DNA of 64,000 bases from the NCBI RefSeq assembly GCF_020618475.1, contig NZ_CP085341.1:206725-270724 (forward strand), written 5' to 3'. The translations under genes were made by a program, and so were the position numbers. The notes beneath the pieces are model-generated. The model searched no databases and was not told the DNA's origin. It worked only from the letters and a program-made list of their open reading frames with translations. This stretch comes from Haladaptatus halobius. Its GTDB lineage: Archaea; Halobacteriota; Halobacteria; Halobacteriales; Haladaptataceae. Shown here in pieces: positions 1 to 7,600 of this stretch. Numbering within the stretch: position 1 is the first letter of the stretch; each line of letters starts with the position of its first letter.

Positions 1-939
1 GTCACGACCAGTCGTCACCTCCTTAAAAGCCACCAACACACCAGCGTGTCCGCTGAAAAACCGTCCAACAAGATACTGATTTTCACTTGAAACCTGGTGT
101 GTAGAAACAGTGATTCAAGCAATACCGTAAGAGTGGGCACGCTCGGATTCGAATCCAAGTTTCCTGGACGAGTGGAAGGCGTTATTGATGGACAACAGCA
201 TGCCAAGTGGACTCACATTCTCGGTATCTGGATCGCATTCCGGGTGTTCTGCCAGACTGAAGTCCAAGTTCTCTGTCACCACCTTATCTCATCCTCATGC
301 TCTCACGCGGCATCGTACAGCATCGGCACTGAACCGCTCACTCTCGCCACCGCCCACGATACTAATTGTGGCTACTGGTGCGACTCCAGGGAACGACACG
401 AGGGAGTTCCGATACCGGTTGGAACGCAGGAACTGTCCGACTCACTCGCTGGTAGTAAACTGTATGCCTGGAACGACGAGCGCCCGGAGTGAAGCGATGG
501 AAGCGAGTCACACGCCTGAACCAGTCAGCATTGAGCGACGCGATGGACGGCCGGAAAACCGAGCAAGGCGAGCCGGAAAGCGAACGGATGTCCTCACCCG
601 TGACAAATTGGTGTCGACACGAGCGACACACCCCTCGTTTTGAGTGAAGTAGTTGATATATTTTGATGCGGCATGAGATCCATCTCACTGAATGGCTAGG
701 CCGCGAGAGGAAACGAACTGCTCCGAGTATCCGCCAGGTAGAGCCAGAAGAAGAGGGCTGAAAGAAGACAATAAATTGATGTCTGTGGCTCACTGCACTC
801 CTTACATCGCAGCACTCGTCTCCTCGACTACGAACCGTCTGCATAATTCAGTCGATATGCGGATCGAACGAGACAAAACGAGGTCTGCTTTGGTGAACGT
901 TCTTATATGTTTATAGAGGTGGATTATAATCGATATTCT
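1..939. other. no supportable gene
   Basis: Several overlapping open frames of 60-160 codons run through here on both strands. None has a recognisable family motif, acidic haloarchaeal composition or convincing start. Just upstream of 940 the sequence becomes AT-rich (around 897-935), consistent with a promoter for the TRAM remnant. I see no RNA gene. Confidence 0.5.
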
Positions 940-1322
940 ATGGTTGAGATCCCCGAGAAGATGCACTGCCTCTATAGCGGGACGGTAACACGAGCCGCCG
1001 ACGAGCACGTCATCGAAGTCCCTGCCGTTGAAATCGAAACTGGGGCAGTTCCACCCGATGGAACAGTTCGTGTCGTGATTCTGCCTCAGTGAGACGCTGG
1101 TTCCTCGCCACCACGCCAATCGTCCCATTCAGCGCCGCCCGTTTCAGAGGGGAACGGCGAGAGGTCACCATCGAGGATATTGGCTCCAAGGGTGATGGCA
1201 TTGCGTATCTCGATCGGGGCTATATCCTGTTTGTCCCAGAGACGGAACTTGATGAGACAGTGTTTGTTGAATTTGAGCGTGTCATGCAACGGTTCGCTGT
1301 CGCTGCTGTTCTCGAAGATTGA
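940..1322 (+). pseudogene. TRAM-domain protein, broken by a stop and a frameshift
   Basis: Residues starting MVEIPEKMHCLYSGTV match the N-terminus of the haloarchaeal family of small proteins that end in a TRAM RNA-binding domain. The frame hits TGA at 1090. Reading on in the same frame gives a Ser/Pro linker (SSHSAPPVSEG) typical of the family, up to about 1154. There the frame is lost, and the TRAM domain (GERREVTIEDIGSKGDGIA and on to about 1322) continues in another frame. Restoring one G in the G-run near 1150 rejoins linker and TRAM domain. Two independent lesions point to a pseudogene. Alternatively, the second part could be made from the GTG at 1089, which overlaps the stop as GTGA, but its first 20 residues do not look like the family. 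The family's role (RNA binding or chaperoning) is from general knowledge. Confidence 0.8.
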
Positions 1323-1409
1323 TAATATGCCGCAGTTTCTTCGGTGTGTATTCTCCTCATTGTTCTGAAGATAATTTTCGTACGAATCACATTTTAGTTT
1401 TCTAAGCGA

Positions 1410-2366
1410 TTACTCTGAATTAAAGGCTGCCAGTTGTTCTTGATACCGATTTCGGATTGTGACTTCAGTAACGTGAGCTATTTCTGCCACTTCTGGTTGC
1501 GTACATTTCTCGTTACACAGGAGTGACGCTGCATAGATTGCTGCGGCAGCAAACCCAGTTGGTGACTTTCCCGAGTGAAGGCCTTGTTCGAGTGTCACTT
1601 CGAGGATTTCGAGTGCTTGATTTTCAACTGCAGTACTCGTCTCAAGCTCTGAGCAAAACCGTGGAATAAATTGTTTCGGGTTCGTTGGCTCGATTTCCAA
1701 TGTCAGCTCGTGCGCGATATACCGATAGGTGCGGCCAAGTTCTTTCTCCCCGATTCGCGATACAGTGAGCATCTCATCGAGGCTCCGTGGGATGCCGTCC
1801 TGTCGACACGCAGCATACAAACAACTCGTTGCCACTCCTTCGATAGAGCGGCCGCGAATCAAATCTTCTGCCAGTGCGCGCCGATAGATCACACTCGCAA
1901 TTTCTCGGGTTGTCTCTGGCAGATTCAAGGCACTGGCCATCCGATCGATTTCGCTCAGTGCAAACTGAAGATTCCGTTCACTTGCATCTTTTGTGCGAAT
2001 CCGTTGCTGCCAAGTGCGAAGCCGATGGAATTGTTTCCGCTTTCGCTCCGAGAGCGTTCGTCCATAGACATCTTTGTTCTGCCAATCGATCGTCGTTGTC
2101 AACCCTCGATCGTGCATTCGGTGGGTGAGCGGTGCACCCACGCGCGATTTAGAGTCTTTTTCAGTTTGTGTGAATGCTCGCCACTCGGGGCCCCGATCGA
2201 GATGGGAATCATCGAGGACCAGCCCGCAGTTTTGACAAACCAATTCGCCTTGATCGGCACTCTGAATGAGTTTTTCAGACGTGCATTCTGGACATTGATC
2301 GTGCTCTTTCTGTTGGCTTGTCTCATCGGCCGTTTGTTGTTGTTTCCGTTGCCGTATTGATGTCAT
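1410..2366 (-). CDS. tfb: transcription initiation factor TFB
   Basis: Archaeal TFIIB homologue that bridges TBP-TATA/BRE DNA and RNA polymerase. The N-terminal zinc ribbon is visible as CPEC...CQNC(G), followed by the B-reader/linker region (RGPEWRAFTQTEKD, then the S..G.P.T...HDRGL stretch) and two cyclin-like repeats (SEIDRMASALNLPETTREIAS...CLYAACRQ and an imperfect second repeat ending in the HTH-like PEVAEIAHVTEVTIRNRY). Length about 318 aa is normal for a full TFB. I chose the ATG at 2366 (MTSIRQRK); an in-frame ATG at 2390 would add eight residues. Haloarchaea carry many TFB paralogues that set promoter choice under different conditions, and this one sits among accessory genes. Confidence 0.95.
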   Translation of the reverse strand: MTSIRQRKQQQTADETSQQKEHDQCPECTSEKLIQSADQGELVCQNCGLVLDDSHLDRGPEWRAFTQTEKDSKSRVGAPLTHRMHDRGLTTTIDWQNKDVYGRTLSERKRKQFHRLRTWQQRIRTKDASERNLQFALSEIDRMASALNLPETTREIASVIYRRALAEDLIRGRSIEGVATSCLYAACRQDGIPRSLDEMLTVSRIGEKELGRTYRYIAHELTLEIEPTNPKQFIPRFCSELETSTAVENQALEILEVTLEQGLHSGKSPTGFAAAAIYAASLLCNEKCTQPEVAEIAHVTEVTIRNRYQEQLAAFNSE

Positions 2367-2464
2367 ACATCTTTCTTCTGAGTTTCTCACTTGAATGTAC
2401 GGATAATCTCAGTATGTTGCCGGAGTCGCACGGTAGCTCGAAATAACGTCACTAACTATCAATG

Positions 2465-2653
2465 TCATACTGATTCAACCCAACCCTCAGAGATTCGTTC
2501 GCGCTTGCAACCACTGCACACGTCGACGCATCGCTCTGGTCGGTGGGGATAATGGCTATGATAATATCTCCACGGTTTCGATTGAGCGGTTTCGCAATGG
2601 GTCGGCGTAGCTGACTTCGTGGCGAGTTGGTTCTCCCGTATTTGGTTGGCCAT
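2465..2653 (-). CDS. small zinc-finger-like protein
   Basis: Sixty-two residues. The C-terminal part has a CVDVCSGCKRE cysteine cluster and an upstream HCETA..., loosely resembling small haloarchaeal zinc proteins of the DUF7563 kind, but the first cysteine pair is incomplete (one Cys only). It may therefore be a degenerate copy. A palindrome TAGTAT-TTG-ATACTA lies immediately upstream of the start, where a repressor could overlap the promoter. Family assignment is tentative. Confidence 0.35.
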   Translation of the reverse strand: MANQIRENQLATKSATPTHCETAQSKPWRYYHSHYPHRPERCVDVCSGCKRERISEGWVESV

Positions 2654-2660
2654 TCTAGGT

Positions 2661-2675
2661 TAGTATTTGATACTA
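2661..2675. promoter_or_regulatory. palindrome TAGTAT-N3-ATACTA, copy 1
   Basis: Perfect 6-bp inverted repeat with a 3-bp spacer (TTG), flanked by GGT and GCC, 8 bp upstream of the small minus-strand gene that starts at 2653. The same 15-bp design occurs at 15477, 29928, 30673 and 62491. Likely a protein-binding site; the protein is unknown. Confidence 0.5.
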
Positions 2676-2778
2676 GCCGACAGGTACTCGGTACGTCGTG
2701 AATTCATTTTCATCTAGAATGGCTTGTATTATTGTGGACGAATACCTGCACCTGGCGAGAGAACCAGCTTGTGAGCCA

Positions 2779-3004
2779 GCGTTTTGTTTCACTTTTGCTC
2801 TGGTTGGCTGAGCTCTTTCTCCATCGAATACCAAGCGTGGAATGCAGTCAACGTACCCCAGTAGGCGGTATGAGCGCTCGTACTCATCGTACTCCATCTC
2901 TCCACGCTATGTGCTCATTCCTCTGTCACAACGGATCATACAGCATCGCGAATACCCTCCGTCCCGAGGGTTTACTTATTGCGGACTCGAATCCAGCAGT
3001 ACTG
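2779..3004 (+). repeat. upstream region shared with 4431-4647 (copy A)
   Basis: The stretch before the gene at 3005 resembles the stretch before its paralogue at 4648: a block starting TTGTTTCACTT and running through CTCTGGTTGG, a GCAGTC..CGTA..CCAGTA block, a CCACGC..TGTGCTC block, and CCGAGG..TTTAC just ahead of the gene. TTTAC lies about 35 nt before the ATG in both copies and probably marks the TATA region. On the minus strand both copies can also be read as a short peptide ending PTRA(K/E)VKQ, so a decayed divergent gene is an alternative explanation. Confidence 0.6.
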
Positions 3005-3232
3005 ATGGTCTATAATGGAGAATCGCCGCTCACCCCACTTGCACAAGAAGCACTTGACGCACTTACGGCGGCAGTCCCGAGCGAGGGCGAGTTCACCTAC
3101 GAAGAAGCATATGCAGTTCTCGCGGAGGAAGAAGACCTTGAGCGCCCCGCCGCCGAGGATATCATCGAACGACTCTACATGGAAGGACATCTGTACGAAG
3201 TCGAAGGGAAGCTTCGATTCACTGGCTCCTAA
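3005..3232 (+). CDS. small conserved protein, paralogue of 4648-4875
   Basis: Seventy-five residues, acidic and mostly helical (SPLTPLAQEALDAL, then EEAYAVLAEEEDLERPAAEDIIERLYMEGHLYEVEGKLRF). The end, helix then a short basic beta-hairpin (LYEVEGKLRFT), has the look of a winged-helix wing. I do not recognise a named family. The start at 3005 is chosen over longer upstream options because the paralogue aligns from here, and a TATA-like TTTAC lies 35 nt upstream in both, implying a leaderless or nearly leaderless transcript. Probably a small DNA- or protein-binding accessory factor; function unknown. Confidence 0.75.
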   Translation: MVYNGESPLTPLAQEALDALTAAVPSEGEFTYEEAYAVLAEEEDLERPAAEDIIERLYMEGHLYEVEGKLRFTGS

Positions 3233-3356
3233 TCAAAAACTTAACAAAAAGAATTAATACAGTGATAAGGATAATCGATCGACGTATATGAGTTACTACA
3301 ACCAGATTTTGTGCCTTCGCAATGCATTTTAGCCTTCCACCCGATTGTTTAGATGC

Positions 3357-3432
3357 ACTCTCACAACCACCAGCACGGTACACTGTCTGACGCCATCACT
3401 CCGACAGTGTCGCCGTGACTGGCTGTGAGAGT
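3357..3432. repeat. long imperfect hairpin
   Basis: The arms begin ACTCTCACA (3357) and end TGTGAGAGT (3432), with inner pairs CCAG/CTGG, CACGG/CCGTG and CACTGTC/GACAGTG around a loop of about 15 nt. The result is an approximately 30-bp interrupted stem in the intergenic gap between the genes ending at 3232 and starting near 3546. It could be a small structured RNA, a transcription terminator or the relic of a MITE. Confidence 0.55.
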
Positions 3433-3545
3433 TCCCACCATTGGTTGATGGTGACTGTCTATTCAAATCGATTACTTTGTGATGGCCATCTCTGACGATT
3501 GCAGTTTGTAAATCGAGTCTCCATGCTGTAGAGGGACTCAGAATA

Positions 3546-3827
3546 GTGGTGCCAATCGCGAAAAAATTCCGCTCTCAGCGCCATGAAACGGCAACGTCAT
3601 CATTGAGTACTGCAGTTGCTCAACTAGTGACCGACGCTAGTTGGTTCCGCGACAACACACAGCTCGTGTTACCGAAAGGTAGGCTGGCTGATTACCGCAA
3701 CGATCTTGAACGTCAGTTCATGATTACCATCATCGACGAACAGGACACAGTTCGTCTGATCGGCAGTCCTGTCGTCATCATCGATGTACGCAACTGGCTC
3801 ACTGCGAAAGGGATTGTTATCGACTGA
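3546..3827 (+). CDS. VNG_1110C-like haloarchaeal protein
   Basis: About 92 residues beginning GTG-GTG-CCA; the true start may be the second GTG (3549). The segments HETATSSLSTAVAQLV, LPKGRLADYRNDLERQF and VRLIGSPVVIIDVRNWL fit a conserved haloarchaeal family I know as VNG_1110C-like (family name from memory). The C-terminal half looks like a small alpha/beta unit. No catalytic motif is visible and the role is unknown. It lies between the two copies of the duplicated small gene, so it may be part of the same duplicated neighbourhood. Confidence 0.7.
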   Translation: MVPIAKKFRSQRHETATSSLSTAVAQLVTDASWFRDNTQLVLPKGRLADYRNDLERQFMITIIDEQDTVRLIGSPVVIIDVRNWLTAKGIVID

Positions 3828-3928
3828 TTCCCGCTGTGCCTTCTCTTTCGAGAATCACTTCTGTGAAAAGTGGCTGTGTGTCGAAGTAATGGATTTCGTT
3901 CGAAGTACTTGTCCTGGTTAGCCGTGCG

Positions 3929-4246
3929 CTATTCGCCATCGAGACAGGCTGTGAGCCATATCTGGTGCTGTTCGAGTAGCTCGTATCCTGCGTCCGCTAA
4001 CTTGTACTCATTGGTTCGCTTATCGCGTTGACTCTTTTCGACATAGCCTGCTTCAACGAGTGTATTGAGATTGGGATACAGCTGGCCATGGTTGACTTCC
4101 TGTTCATACACATCTTCCAAGGCGCGTTTAATCGCGAGTCCATACGCGGGCCCGTCACGGGCGAGTATCGCAAGTGCATCGCGTTGAAACCCGGTGAGAT
4201 CACTAAACTCTGCTGCTAGTGTGGATTTCTCTGTTGTCTTAGCCAT
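3929..4246 (-). CDS. PadR-family transcriptional regulator
   Basis: Winged-helix protein of about 105 aa with the PadR core: LTGFQRDALAILARDGPAYG, KRALEDVYEQEVNHGQLYPN, and the wing KSQRDKRTNEYKLADAG. The tail lacks the long C-terminal dimerisation helix of classical PadR proteins, as is usual for short haloarchaeal PadR copies. The start at 4246 (MAKTTEKS) is preferred over the ATG at 4285 (MKRFIQM), which would add 13 residues. Two more copies of this regulator type lie at 13470-13784 and 32376-32648. Its targets may be the flanking small genes. Confidence 0.92.
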   Translation of the reverse strand: MAKTTEKSTLAAEFSDLTGFQRDALAILARDGPAYGLAIKRALEDVYEQEVNHGQLYPNLNTLVEAGYVEKSQRDKRTNEYKLADAGYELLEQHQIWLTACLDGE

Positions 4247-4430
4247 TAGACTCTCTTCTGTTTCCATCTGAATGAATCTTTTCAATTCGATTTCTCTATC
4301 CTAATCTTTCCGTATGGAACTCACTCGCTACTCACAGTCCTCTAACCTATGAATATTTAACTTTATACTGGACTTGTTCTTGCACCGTGATAATCGGTAA
4401 CTATTGTATGTGCCTATTTGTGAGTTAATA

Positions 4431-4647
4431 TCTTGTTTCACTTCCGCTCTGGTTGGGTGAACTCTTTACCTATCGCCTTCGAAGAGGTAACTGCAGTCGT
4501 CGTAATCCAGTATACGGCGTGGACCTGTGCCCCTACCCCATCCTCCCACGCCGTGTGCTCCCCTTGTAACATCACGACCAACACAGAGACAAGCGTGTGC
4601 TTTGCCCCGAGGATTTACATCAGTAGTACGTGTATTTGATCATATCG
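4431..4647 (+). repeat. upstream region shared with 2779-3004 (copy B)
   Basis: Second copy of the upstream block described for 2779-3004, with the same order of conserved islands and the TTTAC element 34 nt before the ATG at 4648. Divergence between copies suggests an old duplication. The spacing from TATA-like element to ATG is kept, which supports both start choices. Confidence 0.6.
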
Positions 4648-4875
4648 ATGATTTCGAATCGGCGACCGCCACTCACACCACTTGCGCAAGAAGCGCTCGA
4701 CGCACTCATGAGTGCAGTTCCGAACGACGGGGAACTCACCTATGAGTACGCCTACGATGTCTTGGCACAGGAAGAAGATCTGAATCAGCCTGCTGCCGAG
4801 GATATCATCGAACGACTCTACATGCGTGGCCATGTCTATGAAGTCGAAGGGAAGCTCCGGCTGACCGACTACTGA
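4648..4875 (+). CDS. small conserved protein, paralogue of 3005-3232
   Basis: Seventy-five residues aligning end to end with the protein at 3005 (PPLTPLAQEALDAL, AEDIIERLYM, VYEVEGKLRLTDY). Changes are mostly conservative, so both copies appear to be under selection. The start at 4648 (MISNRRPPLTP) matches the paralogue; the longer frame from 4630 would place the start within 20 nt of the TATA-like element. Function unknown; winged-helix-like by eye. Confidence 0.72.
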   Translation: MISNRRPPLTPLAQEALDALMSAVPNDGELTYEYAYDVLAQEEDLNQPAAEDIIERLYMRGHVYEVEGKLRLTDY

Positions 4876-5234
4876 TTGATCGGCTACTGGCGACTCTTAT
4901 GGCCTGTTTATCCGTCGCTTCAGCCAGTGACCTCACATGGTGATACGAGTCAATCGACATATGTGTGTGATCCACATGGTTTTCGTCATGTGCGAATATC
5001 ATGTCCCTTCGCGTCTGAAGCGTCGCTTCTATCATCTTTTCTCAGGTTGGCACTTGACAGCCCATCCCTGCCACTTGACCCACTTGACACGGTGGTGTCT
5101 CCTCTCATCTGCGGGTACCACCTTCACAATGTCTTCGCTGCAAAACCAGTGAGAAGCACTCGGGTAGGCTCAAACCCTGGGAAAAGAACCGTTACCCTAC
5201 CTTAGTCCAGAGTCATTCGCTCTCTCGACGTCGG
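4876..5234. other. no supportable gene
   Basis: No frame here shows family features. Near 5162-5202 there is a GGTAGG...CCTACC inverted pair that could form a weak hairpin downstream of the decayed toxin gene. Otherwise I see nothing. Confidence 0.45.
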
Positions 5235-5557
5235 CTAAAGGTAGTGAATCCCCCGATCAGCGGGTTCCCTTTCTTCAAGCTGTGCATCGACTAGTTTCAC
5301 TACGTCACCAATCCGTCGTCCTGCTTGCTGAATATAGAGGATCCCTGTGTGCTCCAGCCCCTCACCTTCAACCAGGGATAAGAAGTCATCGTCGAACGTC
5401 AGCAAGAGCCAGTCATTCGACACGGCATACGCTAATTACTCACGATCTGGATTCCTCAGCGTACCTTCATCACGCGCCGTCCGCACTGTCCACCCTCAAC
5501 TCGCGATCCATCAGCAACTGGGATTCAAATACTCTCGTCGCAATACACTGGCCTCAT
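5235..5557 (-). pseudogene. DUF5615 PIN-like toxin, decayed
   Basis: Partner of the DUF433 gene. Its ATG (5557) overlaps the DUF433 stop as ATGA. It opens MRPVYCDESI, then a TGA stands where family members have Trp, followed by IPVADG. A one-base insertion near 5496 shifts the frame, the next segment reads VRTARDEGTLRNPDRE, and a TAA then precedes LAYAVSNDWLLLTFDDDF and the intact C-terminus to 5235. The DESI, ARDEGT and LLTFDDDFL blocks carry the acidic residues of the PIN-like fold, so the intact gene would have been a PIN-like RNase. With two stops and a frameshift, only the C-terminal 62 residues could still be made. Confidence 0.85.
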
Positions 5558-5778
5558 GCAGACGCTGATTCTGGTGGCCGAAAGTCATCGATATGATCGT
5601 AGTAGTAAGCGAACGCGCGGTGGACGTCACCCAGCGAGAGATCTGGGTACAGTTGCGTGATTTCGTCCGGGCTGTAGCCGCTATGTTCATACGCGTCAGC
5701 GATATCCTTCACGCGAATGCCCGTCCCCTCGATGGTCGGTGCCCCATCACTATGATCTGGGTCCTGAACGATGCTCAT
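5554..5778 (-). CDS. DUF433 antitoxin-like protein
   Basis: Seventy-four residues with the DUF433 pattern: GAPTIEGTGIRVKDIADAYEHSGYSPDEITQLYPDLSLGDVHRAFAYYYDH (shown only to indicate the region; residues about 13-63), a small HTH-like fold. DUF433 genes are commonly paired with DUF5615 PIN-like toxins, and here the toxin follows with an ATGA overlap but is inactivated. The antitoxin thus survives alone, as often seen when a toxin is lost first. Confidence 0.88.
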   Translation of the reverse strand: MSIVQDPDHSDGAPTIEGTGIRVKDIADAYEHSGYSPDEITQLYPDLSLGDVHRAFAYYYDHIDDFRPPESASA

Positions 5779-5901
5779 ATGTAAACAGAGACCCTGGACT
5801 CTCTAGAACATCCGGGTTGGTAATCACGTGGCTCTTTCTCGCTCGTCTACTCGGATGGTAACCGTCCACTCGTTCACGGTTCTCCATGGCGCGATCCCGC
5901 C

Positions 5902-6155
5902 AAGATTACACTGTCGTAATTAACGCCCGAACGTGAAGCGTAATCACGACAGAAGTATTTTCCTGCCTTTTTCCACCTCGCAAGCGCGGTAGGAAAAGTG
6001 GGAGTAATTACACTTCACAGTAGCCGACCGTTCGTTCCGCATCGAAGGGGGGCGCAATTTGCGCCCCCCTTGTCATCTGTGGAGAATTCCTCCGTCACCG
6101 CTTCGGGGCAAGATTACGCCCCGCGTTCGAGGGATAATTACGACAGTGTAATCTT
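5902..6155. mobile_element. MITE-like element with perfect 21-bp inverted ends
   Basis: Positions 5902-5922 and 6135-6155 are exact reverse complements (21 bp), and imperfect similarity continues inward to about 48 bp (including CGAAC and CGTAATC blocks). Inside are further relatives of the end motif (around 5938-5955, 6004-6020 and 6108-6120), a TTTTCCTGCC/GGTAGGAAAA pair and a perfect GC palindrome at 6045-6071. No gene is present. CCCGC stands next to both ends (one base further out on the left), possibly a target duplication. This fits a non-autonomous transposable element; the parent transposase is not in the window. An origin or multi-site operator is the alternative. Confidence 0.65.
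6045..6071. repeat. perfect GC palindrome
   Basis: Arms of 13 bp (AAGGGGGGCGCAA and its complement) around one central T, at the middle of the MITE-like element. Stable as a cruciform or RNA hairpin. Confidence 0.85.
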
Positions 6156-6159
6156 CCCG

Positions 6160-6324
6160 CTACTCGTCACCTCCTTGTTCTCGCTGTTTCGATCGCCAGT
6201 ATTCGATCATAGTCGGGGAGGGTGTTCGACCACTCCCTGATTTCCCGAGTGTTAATGTTGCGTGGTCTTGTTGAAACGGGTCGGTTGTGAGCGGATTGTC
6301 TCGGTTAGCAGTGGATTCTGGCAT
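6160..6324 (-). CDS. small hypothetical protein
   Basis: Fifty-four residues starting MPESTANRD, with polar, disordered-looking composition and a C-terminal SPTMIEYWRSKQREQGGDE. The start at 6324 is supported by a strong Shine-Dalgarno stretch (AGGAGGAG) about 7 nt upstream. The stop codon lies 5 bp beyond the right end of the MITE-like element, so the element may have inserted just after this gene or replaced its tail. Same strand as the zinc-finger gene upstream (6499-6837); probably one transcript. No known family. Confidence 0.55.
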   Translation of the reverse strand: MPESTANRDNPLTTDPFQQDHATLTLGKSGSGRTPSPTMIEYWRSKQREQGGDE

Positions 6325-6498
6325 GGTCTTCTCCTCCTGTTTTGTACAACTCATTCCACCAACTTAAAATTATCTAACCATTGACCACATACTGTAAAAG
6401 CACATGGCTCCGACGTATTCAAAAATATAATATTAATATCTATTTACTGTTCGATTGATGGGTGGAGAAGGGACAAACGAGTCTCTTCACAGGATGGG

Positions 6499-6837
6499 CT
6501 ACCCGTCACGGTTGCACTTCTGAATATGCTGGGGCAACTGGTTCGCTGGAATCGCCTCGTGACACATCGGACAGAGGCGCGTCCGTTGCGCTCCTCTATG
6601 CTGTGTACGGCAGTTTTGACAGACTCGATCAACCAGCGATTGGGCTTCTGACGCGGATATCTGACGAAATGCGCCCTCGCTGGCACAGAGTGGCGATTCA
6701 TCCTCGCCAATCAGGTGACAGACAGGGTCAGCCGGTGGGAGAGTAACCGGCACGATGACGTTGTCTGTACCAGCAGGCAAATCAAGGCTGTCCGGTGTTT
6801 GTCCACGAACAGCCTGTTTGTGACGATCCCCACTCAT
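6499..6837 (-). CDS. small zinc-finger protein
   Basis: About 112 residues. The C-terminus holds CQNCRTQHRGAQRTRLCPMC followed by H..(L)PQHIQKC, i.e. a CxxC...CxxC ribbon overlapping a C2HC-type finger; the N-terminal half is acidic and variable. DNA or RNA binding is likely but unproven. Located just upstream of the small gene at 6160-6324 in the same direction. Confidence 0.65.
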   Translation of the reverse strand: MSGDRHKQAVRGQTPDSLDLPAGTDNVIVPVTLPPADPVCHLIGEDESPLCASEGAFRQISASEAQSLVDRVCQNCRTQHRGAQRTRLCPMCHEAIPANQLPQHIQKCNRDG

Positions 6838-7600
6838 CGTTCACCTCTTTCCATGTCTGTCCTAAAATATCTTTCACGCACGATCTCAATCGAATGCAAG
6901 TGACGCTTCCCCCTTTCGGTGACAGTGGTACTAGAATCACGGAGGAACTGTTTGGTGGGGATTACTGCGAAAAAGTGTGGGCGGTCCCTCGGAAACCCCG
7001 CCATTCTGGCGAGTTTTAATAACTCTCTCATGGAAAGTTATTAGGATGCTCTCTTATTAGTCTATTTCACAGAATAAACTAAATCAAAACCTTTTTATCT
7101 CTATTCCACTAATAACATCCGTAGCAGCGAATGCGAAGCAACGGACGGACGTGTCCGTCCGTAGCAGCGTCCTTGGTCGCTGCTCTCCCCGTTTTCCCGA
7201 TCTGCGCCCCACAGCGCTGCTACCGCAGACAATCGACCGCCTTCATACTTTTCTCTCCGTCTCCCCACCGAGATTGTTTCTCGTGATTGTAGTACCACTC
7301 CGTTAATTAGCGTTCTAATCGCATGACGTGACCGGGTTCTTCCTGACTGGCTCTCCCTCTCCCTCACCAAAGTAGTACTACTCTCCGACCAAGATCGAGC
7401 GATATCCACCAACTACACTTGTCACTGCACTTCGACCGTTGCGCTCGTGACGGTTCGGCTCAATTTTCTTCGTCAATCGGCTGGCTCGACGGACTCAGTG
7501 CCGATAGTTGGGGCTGTTTCGGCGTGTAACCCTGTGTGATCGAAGTGAAAAGGAAAGCTACCGCTACGGACTGAACGGGCGTGCGTCGGTGCTGAGCGGC
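6838..7600. other. long intergenic region with one palindrome
   Basis: No convincing gene. AT-rich at 7015-7115. At 7141-7162 a 10-bp inverted repeat (ACGGACGGAC, 2-bp spacer, GTCCGTCCGT) stands between two copies of CCGTAGCAGCG (7119 and 7159), which could be an operator or a small hairpin. The rest shows nothing. Confidence 0.5.

Noticed and set aside
120..160. TTCGAATCC stretch resembling a tRNA T-loop
   Set aside because: No acceptor, D-arm or anticodon stem can be drawn around it on either strand.
185..844. Overlapping 150-160-codon frames on both strands
   Set aside because: No family motif, repetitive Arg/Ser composition unlike acidic haloarchaeal proteins, and neither frame has a plausible promoter.
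2673..2897. Minus-strand frame upstream of the duplicated gene
   Set aside because: Only a short part has a counterpart in the second copy, and that copy contains a stop; kept only as an alternative explanation of the duplicated block.
7101..7412. Minus-strand 103-codon frame
   Set aside because: Arg/Ser-rich with no family and crossing AT-rich promoter-like DNA; looks like chance.
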